From Alicyclobacillus_A sp963788285 (lineage in GTDB: Bacteria; Bacillota; Bacilli; Alicyclobacillales; Alicyclobacillaceae): a stretch of 64,000 nt of DNA. The stretch covers positions 1-64,000 of the forward strand of contig CAWBGB010000009.1 in the NCBI GenBank assembly GCA_963788285.1, in the 5' to 3' direction. Under the pieces are notes generated by a model. That model saw only the letters and a list, made by a program, of their open reading frames with translations, searched no databases and was not told the DNA's origin. This document shows positions 44,204 through 52,317 of the stretch, piece by piece (within the stretch, counting starts at the first letter, position 1; the number at the start of each line of letters is the position of its first letter). The position numbers and the translations under genes were made by a program.

Positions 44204-44647
44204 TCATTTCTCGAATGACACTGAATTTCGTACAATGACATCGTCAATCAAACCGTATTTCTTGGCAGCATGGGCGTCCATAAGGAAGTCTCGGTCCATG
44301 TGTCCATGTCCGGCTCCAGTTTCTCGTACGGCTTGCAGCATGCGTCCGCAAGCATTTTCGTCAAGCGGCGTTTGTCGCGCAGTATCTTCTCCGCCTGAAT
44401 CTGAATGTCGGAGGCTTGCCCGCGTGCGCCGCCCCACGGATGGTGAATCATGACTTCGCTGTTTGGAAGGGCGTAACGTTTGCCTTTGGCACCCCCTGCG
44501 AGCAACACTGCGCCCATACTGGCGGCGAGCCCCACGCACATCGTGGATGGTCGCCCTCCGTTCTCCGATGCGATACAAATACAGAGTTTCCAATAAAAGG
44601 TACATACCATGCGAAACCCCACCGTTCTCCGGTGGGGTTATGTACAA
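44204..44647 (-). pseudogene. clpP: 5'-truncated, frameshifted ClpP protease copy
   Basis: On the minus strand YITPPENGGVSHGMYLLLETLYL (cf. the YINSPGG loop of ClpP) is followed in a second frame by MCVGLAASMGAVLLAGGAKGKRYALPNSEVMIHHPWGGARGQASDIQIQAEKIL, with the catalytic Ser (AASMGA) and His (MIHHP), then in the first frame again DRDFLMDAHAAKKYGLIDDVIV with the catalytic Asp region. About 90 N-terminal residues are absent and at least two shifts are needed. It abuts the end of pit, and no promoter remains. A working clpP must be elsewhere. Confidence 0.85.
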
Positions 44648-44656
44648 CGTGCATGA

Positions 44657-45643
44657 CTACATTCTCAGAAAGATGTTCACAATCAGCGATGCTAATAGGC
44701 CACTGACGGGAATGGTGATAATCCAGGCGGCCACAATTTGCCCTGCAACCCCCCAGTTCACCTGGTGGAACCGCTTGGCTGCACCGGTGCCCATGATGGC
44801 CGATGAGATAACGTGGGTGGAACTGACGGGGAGTTTCATGAGCGTGGCTGTCAAAATCACGGTCGCCGACGTCAAGTCAGATGCAAATCCGTTAATCGGC
44901 TCCAACTTAATGATTTTAGATCCGACCGTTTTAATAATACGCCATCCCCCGGTGGCAGTACCTAGCCCCATGGCTGTAGCGCAGACCAGTTTGACCCAGA
45001 AAGGAATGTCCATCGTGTTCTGATAGTTTCCTGCAATTAAGGCGAACGTGATGATACCCATGGTTTTCTGTGCATCATTGGTACCGTGCATGAACGCCTG
45101 ATAGGCGGCGGTTAGGATTTGCAGAGACCTGAACACCCGGTTGGCCTTATGTGGAGACGTCCCAGCAAATAGGAGTTTCAGGACTGTCATCAGCAAATAC
45201 CCAACAATCAGTGCCGCAATCGGGGACATGATAAGTCCTTGAACAATACTTGTGAAACCTGCGTAATTGATGCCATGGACCCCTGCCGCTCCGACCACGG
45301 CTCCGGCCAGTGAACCAATCAGGGCGTGTGATGAAGAAGAAGGCATACCAAAGTACCAGGTGAGTAGGTTCCATGCAATGGCTGCCACAAGGGCTGCCAG
45401 CACAATCACGGTACCATGCTGAATTTTAGACGGATCCGCGATTTTTCCGCCAATCGTCTGGGCGACACCCGTAAACGTCAGCGCTCCGAAAAAGTTGAGT
45501 ACCCCCGCCATCAGCACAGCCTTGCGTGGTGACAGCGCCCGTGTCGACACGGTCGTGGCGATGGCATTCGCGGTGTCGTGAAATCCGTTCGTGAAATCAA
45601 ACGCCAGGGCCAAAGTTACGACGAGTACAATCAGGACAGTCAT
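44657..45643 (-). CDS. pit: Low-affinity inorganic phosphate transporter Pit
   Basis: A 328-residue PiT-family permease with about ten helices. Both PiT signature repeats are seen: FDFTNGFHDTANAIATTVSTRALSPRKAVLMAGVLNFFGAL near the N-terminus and FMHGTNDAQKTMGIITFALI in the second half; WYFGMPSSSSHALIGSLAGAVVGAAG and LPVSSTHVISSAIMGTGAAKR complete the pattern. It imports metal-phosphate with protons. It follows its DUF47 partner by 12 bases, and the operon is preceded by Pho-box-like repeats, which would link it to the PhoP/PhoR pair in this window. Confidence 0.95.
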   Translation of the reverse strand: MTVLIVLVVTLALAFDFTNGFHDTANAIATTVSTRALSPRKAVLMAGVLNFFGALTFTGVAQTIGGKIADPSKIQHGTVIVLAALVAAIAWNLLTWYFGMPSSSSHALIGSLAGAVVGAAGVHGINYAGFTSIVQGLIMSPIAALIVGYLLMTVLKLLFAGTSPHKANRVFRSLQILTAAYQAFMHGTNDAQKTMGIITFALIAGNYQNTMDIPFWVKLVCATAMGLGTATGGWRIIKTVGSKIIKLEPINGFASDLTSATVILTATLMKLPVSSTHVISSAIMGTGAAKRFHQVNWGVAGQIVAAWIITIPVSGLLASLIVNIFLRM

Positions 45644-45655
45644 ACGGCACCTTCT

Positions 45656-46270
45656 TTACGCGTTTTTCACTATGACGGAGTCTAGCACGTCTGCAACATC
45701 CTCGCATTTGTCAGTAATGCCTTCGAGGATTTCGTAAATCTCCTTGAACTTGATGACATGCAAAACATCCGTCTCCTGTGTAAATAGGGTCCGTAACGCT
45801 GTCCGCAACAGGCTGTCCCCGCCCTTTTCCAATTGGTTAAGGCGCTGTGTGTGCTGACGCAGGTCAAGCAGTTTACGAGCTTCAAGTTTTTTCATGGCCG
45901 TGAGTACTTCTTTGGCACTCTCAGCGATATTGCGCGCAAACTCCACCATTACAGGCGTTGTTTCGTGAATCCCGTACAAGTCAAAGCGCACAGAGCAAGC
46001 TTCAAGTCCATCCACGATATCGTCCATTTTGATGGCAAGTTCCAGAAAGTCCTCGCGTTCGAGCGGAGTAATATAAGTAGCGTTGAGCAGTGTCACCAAT
46101 TCGCCCGTCAATTCGTCTCCACGCGTTTCATATTGCTTGATGGACGCCGCGAATTGTGCAGGGTTCGAGATATCTTCTTTCAGACCCTGCAAGAAGAACA
46201 AGCTAGCCTCCTCCAAGTTGGTCGCAATTTGAACCAGTAGGTGAAACAGTTGTCGGTTCCGCTTTGACAC
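45656..46270 (-). CDS. DUF47 family PhoU-like accessory protein of Pit
   Basis: A 204-residue all-helical protein related to PhoU, regularly found just upstream of pit. Acidic metal-binding repeats typical of the fold are seen: IKQYETRGDELTGELVTLL (ExxxD) and KEIYEILEGITDKCEDVADVLDSVIVKN (ExxxD). It is thought to regulate Pit or to bind inositol phosphates or metals at the membrane; details are not established. ATG 46270 has GGGAGATG upstream. First gene of the phosphate operon. Confidence 0.9.
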   Translation of the reverse strand: MSKRNRQLFHLLVQIATNLEEASLFFLQGLKEDISNPAQFAASIKQYETRGDELTGELVTLLNATYITPLEREDFLELAIKMDDIVDGLEACSVRFDLYGIHETTPVMVEFARNIAESAKEVLTAMKKLEARKLLDLRQHTQRLNQLEKGGDSLLRTALRTLFTQETDVLHVIKFKEIYEILEGITDKCEDVADVLDSVIVKNA

Positions 46271-46343
46271 AAAAGCATCTCCCTTCAGTCTTGTCTCCCA
46301 GTTCGGGACTGACCGTGTCCGACATTAAACAATACTTTTATTT

Positions 46344-46393
46344 TGTAAACGTATCGTATTCATTGTGTAAAGAGTACGTAAAATATGTGTGAT
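46344..46393 (-). promoter_or_regulatory. Pho-box-like array upstream of the pit operon
   Basis: Read on the minus strand, five hexamers recur at an exact 11-bp period: ATCACA, TTTACG, TTTACA, AATACG, TTTACA (starting at 46393, 46382, 46371, 46360, 46349). This is the TTHACA-N5 arrangement bound by PhoP of Bacillus. It lies 74-123 bases before the DUF47 start. Confidence 0.65.
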
Positions 46394-46629
46394 AAATTCA
46401 AACAAACCGTGAACCTTTGGATATTAGGATAGCTATTTCCTCCTCACCCATCCGTGCAAAAAGGCGGACCTGCTTCTCACAGGTTCCGCCCTTCCGTGGC
46501 AGCCCAGCCTACCGAGTTAACAGTTACACCAGCCCATCGGCTCAGGGCACGCACTGCTACTACCAAATTCGTGTATAATCCCAAGTATATTTCGTCCATG
46601 AAGAGACGTTTGGTCGCACCTGGACGCAC

Positions 46630-47456
46630 TTGAGCCCTTCGCAACGCATTGCCCTCAGTTACCTGGTCGTGATGCTGCTCGGGGCGCTTGTTCTCATGCT
46701 GCCTTTCTGTAGACAGACGAATGTCAGCTTTACCGACGCATGCTTCACATCGGCGAGTGCGTTGTACGTTACGGGACTATCCTCGGTCGTTACGAAGACG
46801 ACGTGGACACCGGTGGGTGACTTTGTCATCACGCTCCTGATTCAGATTGGGGGCGGGTATCACGCTGGTTACCACATCGATTTACCTCGTCGCGGGTCAT
46901 AAAACCACGCTCGGCGATAGAATATTCATCGGAGAGGACGAAAATTTTACATTACGCGGCGTCATACGGCTGATGAAGAGCATTCTTTACTTGAGCTTGG
47001 CCATTGAAGGTACATCGACAGTGCTGTTTGCACTGTATTTTCATTCATCTACCACTACGCATGGCTGAAAACGTTGGCCATTAGCGCGTTTCACTCGGTC
47101 TCATGCCTTTAATAACGCTAGGTTCGATGTCTGGGGTAAAACTTGGAAGGATTCCAAAACGACGCGTTCGTCCTGCTTCTGACCAGCCTACTGAATTATC
47201 CTCGGCGGTATCGGCTTTCTCGTCCTTGTGAAGAAGTGTTCATGATGGAATTGGCAGCGTCCGGGGAGTTGCTGAACAGATATCTGGTGAAGCTGAACTT
47301 ACCAAAGCGCTTCGGCGTACAAGTGGTGATGATTATCCGCGGAAAGACCAAGGTATTCCCCGTGACCGTGCACGACGGGATACAGCCGGAGGACAGCCTC
47401 GTCCTGGTGAGACCTCAGCATCCCTGCAACAAGTGGCGAATCTGGCACAGGAATAG
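46630..47456 (+). pseudogene. Collapsed Ktr/Trk potassium-uptake locus (ktrB and ktrA remnants)
   Basis: 46630-46850 encodes a KtrB/TrkH N-terminus (LGALVLMLPFCRQTNVSFTDACFTSASALYVTGLSSV, the first filter loop). A frame change follows, then ITLVTTSIYLVAGHKTTLGDR and IRLMKSILYLSLAIEGTSTVLFALYFH, then in other frames ISAFHSVS, AFNNARFDVWG and VLLLTSLL with ILGGIGFLVLV near 47215. At about 47228 the sequence passes into a TrkA-C-like segment (ELAASGELLNRYLVKLNLPKRFGVQVVMIIRGK to LQPEDSLVLV-type end), the C-terminus of a KtrA/KtrC gating protein, ending near 47456. Most of both proteins is deleted. The frame then stays open into queC. Confidence 0.8.
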
Positions 47457-47562
47457 CCGACGCACTTCGTCTTCGATCAGCGTGTGCGGCTGCTTGCCGC
47501 CTGCGTCTACGCGTTGCGATAACATGGAAACAAAGAAGTCCAATGAAACCGGGGGAGAGAAC

Positions 47563-48228
47563 ATGGTTAGTCAAGAAAAAGCGGTGGTTGTATTCAGCGG
47601 CGGACAGGATAGCACCACCTGCCTGGCGTGGGCGCTTCGTACATTTCGCGAGGTTGAGGCGGTCACATTTAACTACAACCAACGCCACGAAAAAGAAATT
47701 GAATGCGCGAAAAACATTGCCGACAAGTTCGGTGTCCGACATCACGTGTTAGACATGGCCTTGCTGAACCAACTGGCGCCCAGTGCACTAACGCGCTCGG
47801 ACATTGCCGTCGAAGCCGGGAAGGACGGGTCCTTACCGTCTACCTTTGTCCCAGGCAGAAACCTGGTATTCCTTGCATTCGCCGGTATCCTCGCCAGCCA
47901 GGTTGGGGCAAAGCACATCGTGACGGGCGTCTGCCAGACCGACTTCAGCGGTTACCCGGATTGCCGGGATGTGTTCGTCAAATCACTGAACGTAACGCTC
48001 AACCTGGCCATGGATGCGGAATTTGTCATCCACACACCGCTCATGTGGCTGGACAAGAAGCAGACGTGGGCGCTTGCCGATGAACTCGGATGTTTTGACC
48101 TCGTTCGCGAGGAAACCCTGACCTGCTACGAAGGAATTATCGGAGACGGATGTGGGAAATGCCCAGCTTGCGTGCTCCGCAACAACGGACTGCAAGCGTA
48201 TCTCATGGAACGCAACACCATCGACTGA
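47563..48228 (+). CDS. queC: 7-cyano-7-deazaguanine synthase QueC
   Basis: A 221-residue ATP-dependent enzyme converting 7-carboxy-7-deazaguanine (from QueE) to preQ0. It shows the PP-loop VVVFSGGQDSTTCLAWAL and the C-terminal zinc motif Cys-x8-Cys-x2-Cys-x2-Cys in ETLTCYEGIIGDGCGKCPACVLRNNGL. The start is ATG 47563, set after GGGGGAGAG; the open frame runs further upstream only through the ktrA remnant. It converges on queE-queD, so the three genes of preQ0 synthesis are neighbours on opposite strands. No preQ1 riboswitch is recognisable. Confidence 0.95.
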   Translation: MVSQEKAVVVFSGGQDSTTCLAWALRTFREVEAVTFNYNQRHEKEIECAKNIADKFGVRHHVLDMALLNQLAPSALTRSDIAVEAGKDGSLPSTFVPGRNLVFLAFAGILASQVGAKHIVTGVCQTDFSGYPDCRDVFVKSLNVTLNLAMDAEFVIHTPLMWLDKKQTWALADELGCFDLVREETLTCYEGIIGDGCGKCPACVLRNNGLQAYLMERNTID

Positions 48229-48251
48229 AATTGCGAGTCGTCCGCTAGAAT

Positions 48252-48298
48252 GAAAACAGCCGCCTGTAGCGAGTAACGCCACACAGACGGCTGTTTTC
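48252..48298. terminator. Bidirectional terminator between queC and queE
   Basis: GAAAACAGCCG (48252-48262) pairs with CGGCTGTTTTC (48288-48298). T runs lie within the 3' arm on both strands, as usual between convergent genes. Confidence 0.7.
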
Positions 48299-48310
48299 AT
48301 AAGGGGGAGT

Positions 48311-49024
48311 TTACACGCCTCGCTTGTTCCCCCACAACAACACGTGCAGCTGCGGCAACACGCGGACATCGTTCATCTCTGGATCTGCAATGATCTTGTC
48401 CGTGAGCCACGCCAACTTCTGGAGCAGGCGTCCCGATACGTCTCCTTCTGACGTGGTGTCGTCGTTGCCCACCGAGAGGTAGAACGGAACGTCTGGCCAC
48501 CGCCGGTGGACTTCCTTTGCATATTCGTAATCCACGTCATCAAACACAACCACTTTCAGAGACGCGTGAATGTTCTCCGCCTCCACCCTACGAAGGATGT
48601 CGGCCAACACATTCCAGTCTGTCTCCATGCCAGAACTCGGTGGTTTGGGGCTGAGCGTCAAGTCGTCAATCGCGGAAAACCAGTCCCGCCAGATACTTCC
48701 CTGTGTCTCCAAACCAGTTCGGATTCCATTTTTCCGCAACAGGTCCAGAAACTCAGCCATAGCATCCTTGAGCAGGGCCGGATTTCCACCCGAGATGGTG
48801 ACGTAATCGAAGTTCCCACGGGCGAGGCGGTACAATTCCTCCCAAACCTCTTGCGGCGTCATGGGCTTCGCCTTGGAGGAACCGTCCCATGTAAACTTCG
48901 AATCGCACCAGCGACAGTGGTAGTCACACCCTGCGGTTCGAACAAACATCGTCTTACGGCCAATCGCCATACCTTCCCCTTGGATGGTGGGGCCGAATAT
49001 CTCCATCACTGGTAACGTGGCCAT
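48311..49024 (-). CDS. queE: 7-carboxy-7-deazaguanine synthase QueE
   Basis: A 237-residue radical SAM enzyme that rearranges 6-carboxy-tetrahydropterin (from QueD) into 7-carboxy-7-deazaguanine. The cluster-binding Cys-x3-Cys-x2-Cys is in TAGCDYHCRWCDSKFTW, preceded by the substrate motif EIFGPTIQGEGMAIGRKTMFVR; VTISGGNPALL is the SAM-binding GGxP segment. The start is ATG 49024 (MATLPVMEIFG); its A is also the last base of the queD stop (TGATG overlap), so the genes are coupled. The preQ0 product feeds queuosine synthesis for tRNA. Confidence 0.94.
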   Translation of the reverse strand: MATLPVMEIFGPTIQGEGMAIGRKTMFVRTAGCDYHCRWCDSKFTWDGSSKAKPMTPQEVWEELYRLARGNFDYVTISGGNPALLKDAMAEFLDLLRKNGIRTGLETQGSIWRDWFSAIDDLTLSPKPPSSGMETDWNVLADILRRVEAENIHASLKVVVFDDVDYEYAKEVHRRWPDVPFYLSVGNDDTTSEGDVSGRLLQKLAWLTDKIIADPEMNDVRVLPQLHVLLWGNKRGV

Positions 49025-49461
49025 CAGTAGTCGACTCCCTTTTTCGGCCGAAAGACCACGTAGCTTGTGGGCGTCTCCCGGACTACCACCTGAACGCAAA
49101 CCGGCTTATTCGGCTTGCTGTCCAGGACCTCCTGCACCATTTCCCAAACCTTGCGTGCCACCACTTCCGTGGTCGGAAAGTGGTTGCCATCGGTAGCGGA
49201 AAACAACGGATCGTCATTCAACAGCCGATGATCCCAACGCTCATGCACGAGCTCTTTAAGCACTTTGAAGTTGATGAGAAATCCGGAACTATCCAGTTCG
49301 TCACCAGCAACGGTCACGTTGATAAAGTAGGTATGACCGTGGACGCGCTGGCAGACACCCGCCCCTTCATCGGGGATAAAGTGTGCTGTGGACAAGTGCA
49401 TGTCCTTGTTCAATTCGTAGCGAAAGTCATGTTGCACCTGCGGGTAGAATTGTTGCAGCAT
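49024..49461 (-). CDS. queD: 6-carboxy-5,6,7,8-tetrahydropterin synthase QueD
   Basis: A 145-residue PTPS-family enzyme acting on 7,8-dihydroneopterin triphosphate, the first committed step after GTP cyclohydrolase. Zinc ligands are the His of LSTAHFIPDEG and the two of RVHGHTYFINV; the catalytic Cys is that of GVCQRVHGH; DHRLLND supplies the Asp-His pair. The start ATG 49461 is after GGAGGG by 6 bases. A candidate promoter lies at 49519-49546. First gene of the queDE pair. Confidence 0.93.
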   Translation of the reverse strand: MLQQFYPQVQHDFRYELNKDMHLSTAHFIPDEGAGVCQRVHGHTYFINVTVAGDELDSSGFLINFKVLKELVHERWDHRLLNDDPLFSATDGNHFPTTEVVARKVWEMVQEVLDSKPNKPVCVQVVVRETPTSYVVFRPKKGVDY

Positions 49462-49518
49462 TCACAGCCCTCCTTTCCTCCATCGTAGAACCGAGCAATT
49501 TGTCAACATTGAAATGGT

Positions 49519-49546
49519 AGTATACGCGATGGAACTACGCAATCAA
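49519..49546 (-). promoter_or_regulatory. Possible queDE promoter
   Basis: TTGATT (49546-49541), 16 bases, TATACT (49524-49519) on the minus strand, about 60 bases before the queD start. It begins right after the hairpin at 49547. Confidence 0.4.
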
Positions 49547-49566
49547 AGCCCGCCAGTCGGCGGGCT
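49547..49566. terminator. Short GC-rich hairpin between queD and the UDG-like gene
   Basis: AGCCCGCC (49547-49554) pairs with GGCGGGCT (49559-49566) over a 4-base loop; on the minus strand TTTGATT follows. It lies in the 370-base divergent gap before the gene at 49832, which otherwise holds nothing recognisable. Confidence 0.5.
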
Positions 49567-49831
49567 CCCAATCGAGCGATTTCAAAAATTCCACTATAGT
49601 GGTTCCCTCGCGGCTCAGCCACATTAGGCAAAACCTTCATCCGGTAATGCCTGTTAACCCAGTTGCGTCTCTCGACGTTTGCGGGCAGTGGCGTGTGATC
49701 TATGCAGAAGCCTCACCTAACAAAGAAACCTATATGCAATTCCATGATGTCAAGCTACATCTATACAATAGCGGCTTTCCTCGAACAATCAAGACAAGTC
49801 AGTGTTACAATGTCCGCGAGGAGGTCTGGTT

Positions 49832-50518
49832 ATGGGATATGAAGAGCTATTTCGACACACGATGGAACTACTTTCCACTAAGTATGAAGTAAAAGATATT
49901 CTGCTGCCGACATCCGACTGCATCTTTCTCCTCGAGTCGCCGCACGTTCAGGAATTGAAGTTCGGCGCCCCCGTCTCCGGCACTTCCGGACAGACGATGA
50001 CCCGTCACTTGTTTGGCGAGGAATTCTCGAAGTTCCCGCTGGGCCGGCTCGTGAAAAAGAACGCAGATGAACACCTGAACCGGCCTCGACTGAATCGCAT
50101 CGGCCTAGTCAACGTTTGCAACATCCCGATGCAGTCCAGTGCCTACGCACCCGCGGATAGGCAACCATATCAGCAATGGTTGCGAGCCATGGAGCAGGTT
50201 CGAACCGCAAATCACAAAGACGACCTCCATGATGACCTATTAAACGCAGTTCAGAGTACGTTGGTCGCTTCCCTAAGACACAAGTTGCAGCAATTGCAGG
50301 ACTGCCCAGCCTTCATCATTCCATGTGGCCGGTTTGCACAAAAATTCTTTCGCCTGGCCCAAGTATCGTCGGCGAATTGGACTGTCATTGATGGTGTACC
50401 GCACCCTTCCTACAATTCGTGGGACAAACCTCGGTATAGGGAGGTTGTAGCGCAAGTCCAACGCGCCCTCTCCACGCCGGTTCACAGTATCCACGGCTCT
50501 GAGTTAAGCGGCGCTTAA
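49832..50518 (+). CDS. Uracil-DNA-glycosylase-superfamily-like protein
   Basis: A 228-residue protein. The order of motifs resembles the UDG fold: IFLLESPHVQELKFGAPVSGTSG (where UDGs have GEAPGxxExxxGxPFxGxAG), RIGLVNVCNIPMQSSAY (the NVxxxP segment), FIIPCGRFAQKFF (the central Gly strand), and VIDGVPHPSYNSW (the HPS motif with catalytic His). The family's iron-sulfur cysteines are not apparent. It could excise damaged bases or be a divergent member of unknown substrate. The start ATG 49832 is after GAGGAGG; the longer frame from 49802 includes the ribosome site. It stands alone, 132 bases before hprK. Confidence 0.55.
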   Translation: MGYEELFRHTMELLSTKYEVKDILLPTSDCIFLLESPHVQELKFGAPVSGTSGQTMTRHLFGEEFSKFPLGRLVKKNADEHLNRPRLNRIGLVNVCNIPMQSSAYAPADRQPYQQWLRAMEQVRTANHKDDLHDDLLNAVQSTLVASLRHKLQQLQDCPAFIIPCGRFAQKFFRLAQVSSANWTVIDGVPHPSYNSWDKPRYREVVAQVQRALSTPVHSIHGSELSGA

Positions 50519-50650
50519 GACGATGTCTGTTACTGTTCCGAAAACTTGGCCCTTCGTTTCAATGGATGCACTATCGGTATAGATATCACTGTGATACTCG
50601 ATACTAACTGGTGAAGGATTTGGAATCCGAACGGTATACGGAGGATCTCA

Positions 50651-51616
50651 GTGAAACACATCGAGGTTCAGCAAATCGTGGACAAGTTCGATCTAGAAGT
50701 GGTTGCAGGGGAAACAGGATTACGTCGGCACATCGAGAGTGACGATATTCATCGTCCCGGATTGGAGTTCACGGGGTATCTCGAATATTTCCCTCAAGAA
50801 CGAATCCAGATTTTAGGAAGAACCGAAATAACATACCTTCATTCTCTGCCCCTCGCCGAAAGAGACTTACGCATTGGTCAGGTCGTGGCACGAGAACCTC
50901 CCTGTTTCATTATCACCCGTGGTCAGCACGGGCTCGACTTTTTCTCGAAGCACTGTGACCACCATCACATACCGCTTCTACGCACGACGAGAAAATCTAC
51001 GCGGTTTATTAGCCTACTCAGCAACTTTCTCGAGCGTGAACTGGCAGAAGAGGCGTCCATCCACGGTGTCTGCATGAATATTTTTGGTGTCGGCGTAATC
51101 TTGCGAGGGGTCAGCGGGATTGGTAAAAGCGAGTTGGCATTGACGCTCATCGAGCGTGGGCATCGCCTCATCTCAGACGACATTGTCATCGTCAAGCAAA
51201 TCGGGCCAGAAACACTAATTGGCACACACAACGTAAACAACCGCGAGCTGTTGCACCTTCGCGGGATTGGATTTATTGATGTGACCCGACTGTTTGGATC
51301 CGGCGCGTTCCAAGACGAAACGCATGTAGATCTGGAAATTCAGCTGATCCATTGGGATGACCATGTAGATACGGAGTTGCTGGTACTAGGGTCAGAGGCT
51401 GAAGACGTTGAATACCTGGGCGTCTCGATTCCCCAAATTGACATTCCAGTACGTCCCGGACGAGATATCGCATCATTGGTGGAGGTAGCGTGCAAGAACT
51501 GGCGTTTAAAGCTCGCAGGATATGATGCCCTGAAAGTGTATCAGCAGCGAATTTGGATGACCGATTCAACGTCAGATTCAGAGAAGTCGTCGACCAGCAA
51601 TGGGGCTGCCCCGTGA
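50651..51616 (+). CDS. hprK: HPr kinase/phosphorylase
   Basis: A 321-residue bifunctional enzyme that phosphorylates HPr on Ser46 with ATP or PPi and reverses this with phosphate, setting carbon catabolite control through CcpA. The Walker A motif is GVSGIGKSELALTLIERGH, the ISDD metal site is in HRLISDDIVIVK, and the family signature LHLRGIGFIDVTRLFG is complete. The usual lgt neighbour is absent. Start GTG 50651 after GGAGG. The C-terminal tail from about residue 308 is Ser-rich and not conserved. Its substrate, HPr, is encoded at 35919. Confidence 0.95.
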   Translation: MKHIEVQQIVDKFDLEVVAGETGLRRHIESDDIHRPGLEFTGYLEYFPQERIQILGRTEITYLHSLPLAERDLRIGQVVAREPPCFIITRGQHGLDFFSKHCDHHHIPLLRTTRKSTRFISLLSNFLERELAEEASIHGVCMNIFGVGVILRGVSGIGKSELALTLIERGHRLISDDIVIVKQIGPETLIGTHNVNNRELLHLRGIGFIDVTRLFGSGAFQDETHVDLEIQLIHWDDHVDTELLVLGSEAEDVEYLGVSIPQIDIPVRPGRDIASLVEVACKNWRLKLAGYDALKVYQQRIWMTDSTSDSEKSSTSNGAAP

Positions 51617-51650
51617 GTAAGTGTTGTCACCCTTAGTCAGGCAGCCCCAT
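51600..51650 (+). terminator. Possible hprK terminator hairpin
   Basis: ATGGGGCTGCC (51600-51610) pairs with GGCAGCCCCAT (51640-51650). The left arm overlaps the last hprK codons. There is no T run, so its role as a terminator is uncertain. Confidence 0.4.
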
Positions 51651-51721
51651 CAGATCCTTCAACGAACCCTTCCGCGGCCAATACATCGTCATGTCCGGTG
51701 ATTTATTTTGGCAGCGCACCC

Positions 51722-52108
51722 TTAGTGTGTTGCATGCTGACAATCCTTACACAGACCGTGGAAAGTCAGGTGGTGGCGTTGAATCAAAAATCCTGTTTCC
51801 CGAGCCACGTCTTCCAGGAAGTCTCCAGGCAATTCGGTGAAAACCTCCACCATTTTGCCGCACTTGTCACAGACCGCGTGATGATGCTCTTCCATCCTTC
51901 CGTCGTACCTGGAGACGCCACCCGTAATATGTAGTTCCTTGATCAAGCCCTGCTCAACCAAGTACTTCAGAGAATTGTATACCGTCGCGTATGCGAATTT
52001 GTACTGCTTTTCACGAAGTCTATCCATAATGTCGGCGGCGGTCGGATGGTCATGCGATTCCTTCACAACTTCCAGAACAGCTCGTCGCTGCTTTGTGAGA
52101 TTCGCCAT
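51722..52108 (-). CDS. perR: Fur-family regulator, PerR-like
   Basis: A 128-residue metalloregulator. From ATG 52108 (GGAGAGGTGGAGAATC upstream) the winged helix is NLTKQRRAVLEVVKESHDHPTAADIMDRL with TVYNSLKYLVEQGLIKEL. Using an offset of 16, residues His21, Asp69, His75, His77 correspond to PerR His37, Asp85, His91, His93; the zinc cysteines are Cys80, Cys83 and the GLCKDC pair. The fifth regulatory ligand, Asp104 in B. subtilis PerR, is Glu88 here (GKMVEVF), which is Fur-like. PerR represses peroxide-stress genes; whether this one senses peroxide or only metal is open. The N-terminus is shorter than usual. Confidence 0.85.
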   Translation of the reverse strand: MANLTKQRRAVLEVVKESHDHPTAADIMDRLREKQYKFAYATVYNSLKYLVEQGLIKELHITGGVSRYDGRMEEHHHAVCDKCGKMVEVFTELPGDFLEDVARETGFLIQRHHLTFHGLCKDCQHATH

Positions 52109-52245
52109 GATTCTCCACCTCTCCGCTCGAAATGATACTTTAACCATTGTAAAGGTTCCGCCTGCAATGAGCAACGCAACCCCTGCCTGCCTCAGTGGAG
52201 ACGACGTCTCAGAAAAGACAACGACGCGGTCAATCCAGTCGAAGT

Positions 52246-52291
52246 CATACAAAATGGCGTGTCGAACCGAATTCGCACGCTATTTTGTATG
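52246..52291. repeat. Long inverted repeat upstream of perR
   Basis: CATACAAAATGGCGTG (52246-52261) and CACGCTATTTTGTATG (52276-52291) are complementary over 16 positions with one mismatch (a G-U pair in RNA), with a 14-base loop. It lies in the 430-base gap between perR and aceA, which has no supported gene. Confidence 0.65.
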
Positions 52292-52317
52292 AGCGATTTG
52301 CAAAATGCCACTAGAGT

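Noticed and set aside
46440..46629. c-di-AMP (ydaO-type) riboswitch before the ktr remnant
   Set aside because: The conserved ydaO elements could not be found; only a GC-rich imperfect hairpin is present near 46464-46492.
47457..47562. preQ1 riboswitch before queC
   Set aside because: The C-rich loop and A-rich tail of the preQ1-I motif are not present in this short leader or upstream of queD.
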